Assembly: GCA_016867235.1 (NCBI GenBank)
Contig: VGJY01000030.1
Coordinates: 1 to 33,625 of the forward strand
Length of the DNA stretch: 33,625 bases
Origin: Candidatus Tanganyikabacteria bacterium
GTDB taxonomy: Bacteria; Cyanobacteriota; Sericytochromatia; S15B-MN24; VGJW01
Reading direction: 5' to 3'
The notes below the pieces were generated by a model. That model worked only from the letters and a program-made list of their open reading frames with translations, was not told the DNA's origin and ran no database searches. Position numbers and translations under genes: made by a program. Of the stretch, positions 30,041 to 33,625 are shown one piece after another. The first letter of the stretch is position 1. Every line of letters starts with the position of its first letter.

Positions 30041-31435
30041 TGCGTCGAGGTGCAGGATTTCGCCCTGGCCGCGCTGCTGCGGGCCATGCCCGAGCTCTCC
30101 GGGCTGCCGGTGGGCATCGTGCAGGGGGCCGGCACGCACGCCACCATCCGCCATGCGTCGCCCGAGGCGCAGGCCGGGGGCGTGCTGCCGGGGCTGGGCG
30201 TGGCGCGGGCGCGCCAGCGCCTGCCCGAGCTCAAGGCCCTGCCGCCCTCCGAGGATGCCGAGCGCAGCGCCCGGGCGACCCTGCTGGAGGTCGCCTTCGC
30301 GTTCTCGCCCCAGGTGGCCGACGGGGGCCCCGGGTCGCTCTACCTGGACATCTCCGGGATGCAGGGGCTTTTCAATTCGGATGCCGCCATCGCCACCTCG
30401 CTCGACGCCGCCCTGGCGCGGGTGGGCCTGCCATGCCGCATCGGCGTGGGCGCCAACAAGACCGTGGCACGCGTGGCGGCCAGGGCGTCCGAGGGGGTGG
30501 TCGTCGTGCCGCCGGGCGACGAGGCCCGGTTCCTCGACCCGCTCCCCATCGCCGTCCTGGCGCCCTCGGCCGACCTGCACGAGCGGCTTGAGGCCTGGGG
30601 CGTGCACCGCGTGGGGCAACTGGCGCGGCTCTCGGAGCGCAGCGTCACGCGCCGCCTGGGAGCCGAGGGCGTGGCGCTGCGGCGCCTGGCGCTGGGCGCC
30701 GACGAGTTGCCCTTCGTCACCCTCGTGCCGCCCCGGCAGTTCGAGGAGACCGTCTCGTTCGACGACTGGGTCGTCGACAACCTGGAGCCGCTGCTCCAGG
30801 TGCTCGGCGAGCTGGTGGATCGCCTGCTGGAACGCCTGCGGACACGCGGTCTTGCCGCGCAATCGCTGGTGGCCACGCTCGCCCTCGACCCGCGTGGCCA
30901 CGACGTGCGCCACGTGGAGTTCGCGGCCCCGCTGACCGACCGGCGCGCCGTCCTGGATCTGCTGCGCCACGATCTGGCCGCCCGGCCGCCCCGAGCCGCC
31001 GTGGCGGGGGCGCGGGCCGTGGCGCTGCCGGCCGCCCCGCAGGCCGTGCAGGGGCACCTGTTCGCGCCCGCCGATCCGACGCCCGAGCGCCTGGCGGTGA
31101 CCCTCGCGCGGCTCTGCGCCCTGGTCGGCGCGGGCCGCGTGGGCGCGCCCGCCCGGCCGGCCGGAGCTCCCGCCACGCTGGCGATCGCCCTCCTGCGCCC
31201 GCCCGCCCCGATCTCGGTCGAGTGCGTGCGCGGCCGGCCGGCCGTGGTGGTCCTCGACGGCGAGAGCCAGCCGGTCCGCAGGGCAGCCGGGCCCTGGCAC
31301 CTGCGCGAGGGCTGGTGGACGGCCGACCCGACCTGCCGCGACGATTTCGACGTCGAACTCGCAGACGGCCGCCTCATCCGCATCTACCGCGATCTGCGCA
31401 CCGACGCGTGGCTCTGGGACGGAGTGTACGGGTAG
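30026..31435 (+). CDS. imuB: ImuB, Y-family DNA polymerase-like protein
   Basis: A 469-residue protein with the Y-family polymerase fold. The N-terminus RIACVEVQDFALAALL replaces the usual metal-binding D-x-D-x-F-F-A, and LYLDISGMQGLF replaces the SIDEAYLD motif, so catalytic acids are largely missing. That is the known state of ImuB, which acts as a hub between ImuA, the beta clamp and an error-prone polymerase. Other Y-family marks: PCRIGVGANKTVARVAA and WGVHRVGQLARLSERSV (helix-hairpin-helix). The start ATG 30026 overlaps TAA as TAATG and uses the AGGAGG of repeat copy C. The C-terminal DDFDVELADGRLIRIYRDL is typical. Confidence 0.93.
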   Translation: MSRIACVEVQDFALAALLRAMPELSGLPVGIVQGAGTHATIRHASPEAQAGGVLPGLGVARARQRLPELKALPPSEDAERSARATLLEVAFAFSPQVADGGPGSLYLDISGMQGLFNSDAAIATSLDAALARVGLPCRIGVGANKTVARVAARASEGVVVVPPGDEARFLDPLPIAVLAPSADLHERLEAWGVHRVGQLARLSERSVTRRLGAEGVALRRLALGADELPFVTLVPPRQFEETVSFDDWVVDNLEPLLQVLGELVDRLLERLRTRGLAAQSLVATLALDPRGHDVRHVEFAAPLTDRRAVLDLLRHDLAARPPRAAVAGARAVALPAAPQAVQGHLFAPADPTPERLAVTLARLCALVGAGRVGAPARPAGAPATLAIALLRPPAPISVECVRGRPAVVVLDGESQPVRRAAGPWHLREGWWTADPTCRDDFDVELADGRLIRIYRDLRTDAWLWDGVYG

Positions 31436-31500
31436 GCCTTAACCGCCGATTAGCAAGATTTTGACCCGTTCTCCGACAATTCAGCAGGAGGAGTGGAGAC

Positions 31501-31932
31501 ATGGGTCCAAATGCTGTCGGGCAAAAACCGGCCGTCACCATCAGCGCCGCGTCGCCCGTGCTCAAGGCCGCGCCCGCGCTGTCGCTGGGCCAGGACACCT
31601 TCGTCTCCTCGACCGACCGCGACCCGCTGCAGCTGGGCACCAGGGGCCCCAGGCCCGGCGGCGGCATGGGCAAGATGATCCTCGGGGGCCTGCTGGGTTC
31701 GGTGGGCGCCGCGGGCGTGGGCGCCTGGCTCCTCGACATCGTCGGGGGCGGCGGCCTGCTGGCTTCGCTCGCTTCGGCCGTCGGCATGCTGAGCTTGCCC
31801 GCCTGGCTGCCGATCGTCTCGATCGCCCTGCTGGCCGGCGGCGCGGCCCTGGCCTACTGGGGCCACAAGGACCGCGTGGACGAGGAATCCGTCCGCCTGG
31901 CGCTTCCCGGCCAGCCCCGGACGTCCTGGTAG
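31501..31932 (+). CDS. Small membrane protein, unknown function
   Basis: A 143-residue protein starting at ATG 31501 behind a strong GGAGGAG. The first 50 residues are Pro/Ala/Ser-rich and lack a signal peptide (LKAAPALSLGQDTFVSSTDR). Two hydrophobic segments follow: a Gly-rich one at about 60-80 (MILGGLLGSVGAAGVGAWLL) and one at about 98-120 (LPIVSIALLAGGAALAYWG). I do not recognise a family. It lies four bases before the next gene, so the two are probably one operon and may act together. Confidence 0.75.
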   Translation: MGPNAVGQKPAVTISAASPVLKAAPALSLGQDTFVSSTDRDPLQLGTRGPRPGGGMGKMILGGLLGSVGAAGVGAWLLDIVGGGGLLASLASAVGMLSLPAWLPIVSIALLAGGAALAYWGHKDRVDEESVRLALPGQPRTSW

Positions 31933-31936
31933 ACCC

Positions 31937-33010
31937 ATGTCGGTGGCGCGGATCGCCGCCCTGGCAGGCATGGCATCCGAGCGCGTCGGCCATTTGCCGC
32001 CCGCCCCGCCACTCCGGCCGCCCCTGCCGGGGATCGCGGTCGCCAGGGACCGGCTGGCGCCAGCCGCGCCGCTCCGGATAGTCTTTTCCGACGGCAAGAC
32101 CGACACGCCGCTCACCGCCGACACCGCCTCACGCCTCCTGGCCGGCCTGCCGCACCTGCGCAAGGCCTGGGACGCCCTCCAGGACCCGGCGTACCGGGCC
32201 GCCCTGGACAAGGGCCGCCGCCACGCCCGGCCTGTGACGGTGCGCCTGGTCGACGATCGGGCGGCCGCCGGGAAGGTCTGGCCGCATGCCGCCGGCGATG
32301 CGATCAGCATCGGCGAGGCTTACTTCTCCGGCCTCGTGGGCCGTCTCAAGGGCCGCGAGGCCGGGATCCGCAACCTCCTGGCCCACGAGTACGCCCACAC
32401 CCAGGACGATGCGGCCGGCGTCAAAGACGGGTACGGGCGCGACGGCGAGCACAAGACCCACGAGATCATCGCCCCTGCGGCCGCCATGGCCGAAGGCTGG
32501 GCCAACTACCAGGGCCTGCGGTTCGATCCGCTGCGGCGCCACCTCCTGGTCCCCCTGGAAGCCTCGGGCCTGCTGCGCGTCAAGGAGGACGCCGGGCAGG
32601 CGGGCAAGTACCGCTGGCATCCCCTCAACTCCCTCGACGACGATCTGGCCAACGAGATGTGGGTGGCGCGGACCCTGGCCCGTCTCGAAGGCGAGATCCC
32701 CGGCGGGCCCGGCAAGCTTTCGCGGGCGTTCGGCGCGACCGGGGATGCCACGACGCCGCGGACCTTCGCGGCCCTGCTCTCGCGCCTGGCCGCCGACAAC
32801 CCGGCCGACGCCGGGCGCGTCATGCTGGTGGTGGACAGCGCCTCCGGCTTCAAGGCCTCCGAGGCGCGGTTGCGCGAAATCTTCGGCGCCGCGCCGGCGG
32901 ACGCGTACCTGGCCGGGCCGCGCAAGTGGGGCCGCAAGGTGGCCCGCGTGCCGGTCGTGGGCTGGCTCGCAAACCTGGGCGTCAAGGCCTGGTTGAAGGT
33001 AAGCGACTGA
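31937..33010 (+). CDS. Unrecognised HExxH protein, possible zinc metallopeptidase
   Basis: A 357-residue protein. Residues 1-45 are Pro/Ala-rich. The core helix IRNLLAHEYAHTQDDAAG carries HEYAH at 150-154, and MAEGWANYQGLR gives a Glu at 186, about 35 residues further, a spacing used by gluzincin-type metallopeptidases (HExxH plus E). The C-terminal third, with LANEMWVARTLARLEGEIPG and FAALLSRLAADNPADAG, is helical, ending in a basic VARVPVVGWLANLG segment. No signal peptide. The partner gene four bases upstream is a small membrane protein. Peptidase function is inferred only from motifs; the family is not one I can name. Confidence 0.82.
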   Translation: MSVARIAALAGMASERVGHLPPAPPLRPPLPGIAVARDRLAPAAPLRIVFSDGKTDTPLTADTASRLLAGLPHLRKAWDALQDPAYRAALDKGRRHARPVTVRLVDDRAAAGKVWPHAAGDAISIGEAYFSGLVGRLKGREAGIRNLLAHEYAHTQDDAAGVKDGYGRDGEHKTHEIIAPAAAMAEGWANYQGLRFDPLRRHLLVPLEASGLLRVKEDAGQAGKYRWHPLNSLDDDLANEMWVARTLARLEGEIPGGPGKLSRAFGATGDATTPRTFAALLSRLAADNPADAGRVMLVVDSASGFKASEARLREIFGAAPADAYLAGPRKWGRKVARVPVVGWLANLGVKAWLKVSD

Positions 33011-33018
33011 AAAGACAC

Positions 33019-33034
33019 CGGGCCACCCGGCCCG
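33019..33034 (-). terminator. Hairpin between convergent genes, terminator-like on the minus strand
   Basis: Stem CGGGCC (33019-33024) and GGCCCG (33029-33034), loop of four. On the minus strand it is followed by GTGTCTTTTC, a partial T-tract, so it may end the lectin-domain transcript. On the plus strand no T-run follows. Confidence 0.4.
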
Positions 33035-33157
33035 AAATCCCGCAAGGGTGGTTTGCTGGGCCTCGGATCTGGGTTGATCTGACCGAGCGATCATTCTATC
33101 TAAAACCGGCCAGTGTTCGCGACAGTTCGATGACCGCAGAACAGGGGAGCGCGTGGC

Positions 33158-33625
33158 TCAATCGGGAATGGCCGGGATCGCACCCGCAGGAAGGGCGCAT
33201 GCGGACACCGCCCCGATGGTCAGGTCGCGAAGCACGCCGTAAACCTCGCCCTTGCTCACCCACAACCGCTCGTCGCTGGACCAATTGGTGACGGTCGCGG
33301 TGGCCAGGTTCCCGGACGAGTACTTCGCCACGCCATCCACGTATAGGTAGAGGTGCATGTACTGCGTGCCGCCCAGCGTGTAGTTCCGCCACTCGACCTT
33401 GAAGGTGTGGAGAGCGCCGTCCCAGACGTTGCCCACATCGACCGAGTCGCCTTGAATGCCACCATCCGCTCTCCTGGCGACTCTGAGCATGTTGGGCCCG
33501 GTAACGGTCACGTTGTCGTCGTAGGTCCCGTTCGCCCCGCCATTCGGGGGGCCAGCGCTGTCGGCCACCGTGATCGTCCCGGCCGTAGCGTTGGTGATCG
33601 ATCCGCCATACCCGCCGAAGAAGCC
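33158..33625 (-). CDS. Concanavalin-like lectin/glucanase domain protein (C-terminal part)
   Basis: Only the last 155 residues are in the window; the frame is open to the right edge, so the N-terminus lies outside. The visible part is a beta-sandwich of the concanavalin A-like/LamG type: LRVARRADGGIQGDSVDVGN, WDGALHTFKVEWRNYT, YMHLYLYVDGVAKYSSGNLA and LWVSKGEVYGVLRDLTIG. The alternation of short strands with Asn/Thr/Gly-rich loops, and GGYGGSITNATAGTITVADS at the edge, are typical of large extracellular or surface proteins. It ends in a short loose tail. Ligand unknown; carbohydrate binding is inferred from the fold. Confidence 0.75.
   Translation of the reverse strand, partial: GFFGGYGGSITNATAGTITVADSAGPPNGGANGTYDDNVTVTGPNMLRVARRADGGIQGDSVDVGNVWDGALHTFKVEWRNYTLGGTQYMHLYLYVDGVAKYSSGNLATATVTNWSSDERLWVSKGEVYGVLRDLTIGAVSACALPAGAIPAIPD

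Overview
The window is a strongly GC-rich bacterial chromosome segment with dense, mostly overlapping genes. There is no rRNA, tRNA, CRISPR array, recognisable insertion sequence or phage gene. An O-antigen/capsule type ABC exporter (Wzm/Wzt) and a polyprenyl-phosphate sugar transferase suggest a diderm envelope. Taxonomy cannot be fixed from sequence alone. Deep-branching GC-rich groups such as Sericytochromatia-like lineages are possible, but this is a low-confidence guess.

Layout. (1) 1-6058, minus strand: a six-gene operon read right to left, with neighbours overlapping by 1-8 bp: wzm permease, wzt ATPase, a coiled-coil methyltransferase, a small coiled-coil protein and two GT4 glycosyltransferases (the last cut by the window edge). 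(2) 6133-16926, plus strand: a GT2 polyprenyl-phosphate glycosyltransferase, a flippase-like/GT2 fusion, two GT4 enzymes, RmlA and RmlB (dTDP-4-keto-6-deoxyglucose), Ugd and a UDP-glucuronate decarboxylase (UDP-xylose), and another GT4. (3) 16976-22629: GT4, the initiating polyprenyl glycosylphosphotransferase, an ArnE/F-like small transporter, GalE and GlmM. Together these supply activated sugars, start a glycan on a polyprenyl carrier, extend it, methylate it and export it. (4) 22836-27281: a thioredoxin-fold protein with an in-frame TGA at the first redox cysteine (candidate selenoprotein), a kelch lipoprotein, a HExxH protein and a secreted DUF885 peptidase. (5) 27444-31435: radC, a small zinc ribbon, an XRE regulator and an imuA-imuB translesion pair. 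(6) 31501-33625: a small membrane protein, another HExxH protein and the C-terminal end of a concanavalin-like extracellular protein on the minus strand.

Three observations stand out. First, the thioredoxin-like gene at 22836-23435 has TGA where the UxxC/CxxC motif is expected, followed by a perfect 6-bp hairpin with the spacing and loop features of a bacterial SECIS. Second, three copies of an undescribed-looking repeat (about 10009-10127, 12247-12361, 29848-30025) each sit directly against the start codon of the next gene. Two of them supply a hairpin, a Shine-Dalgarno and a TAATG stop/start overlap; the copy inside imuA-imuB is flanked by a 15-bp direct repeat of the first bases of imuB. 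Third, several genes have a -10-like hexamer only 5-9 bases before the start codon, suggesting leaderless transcripts.
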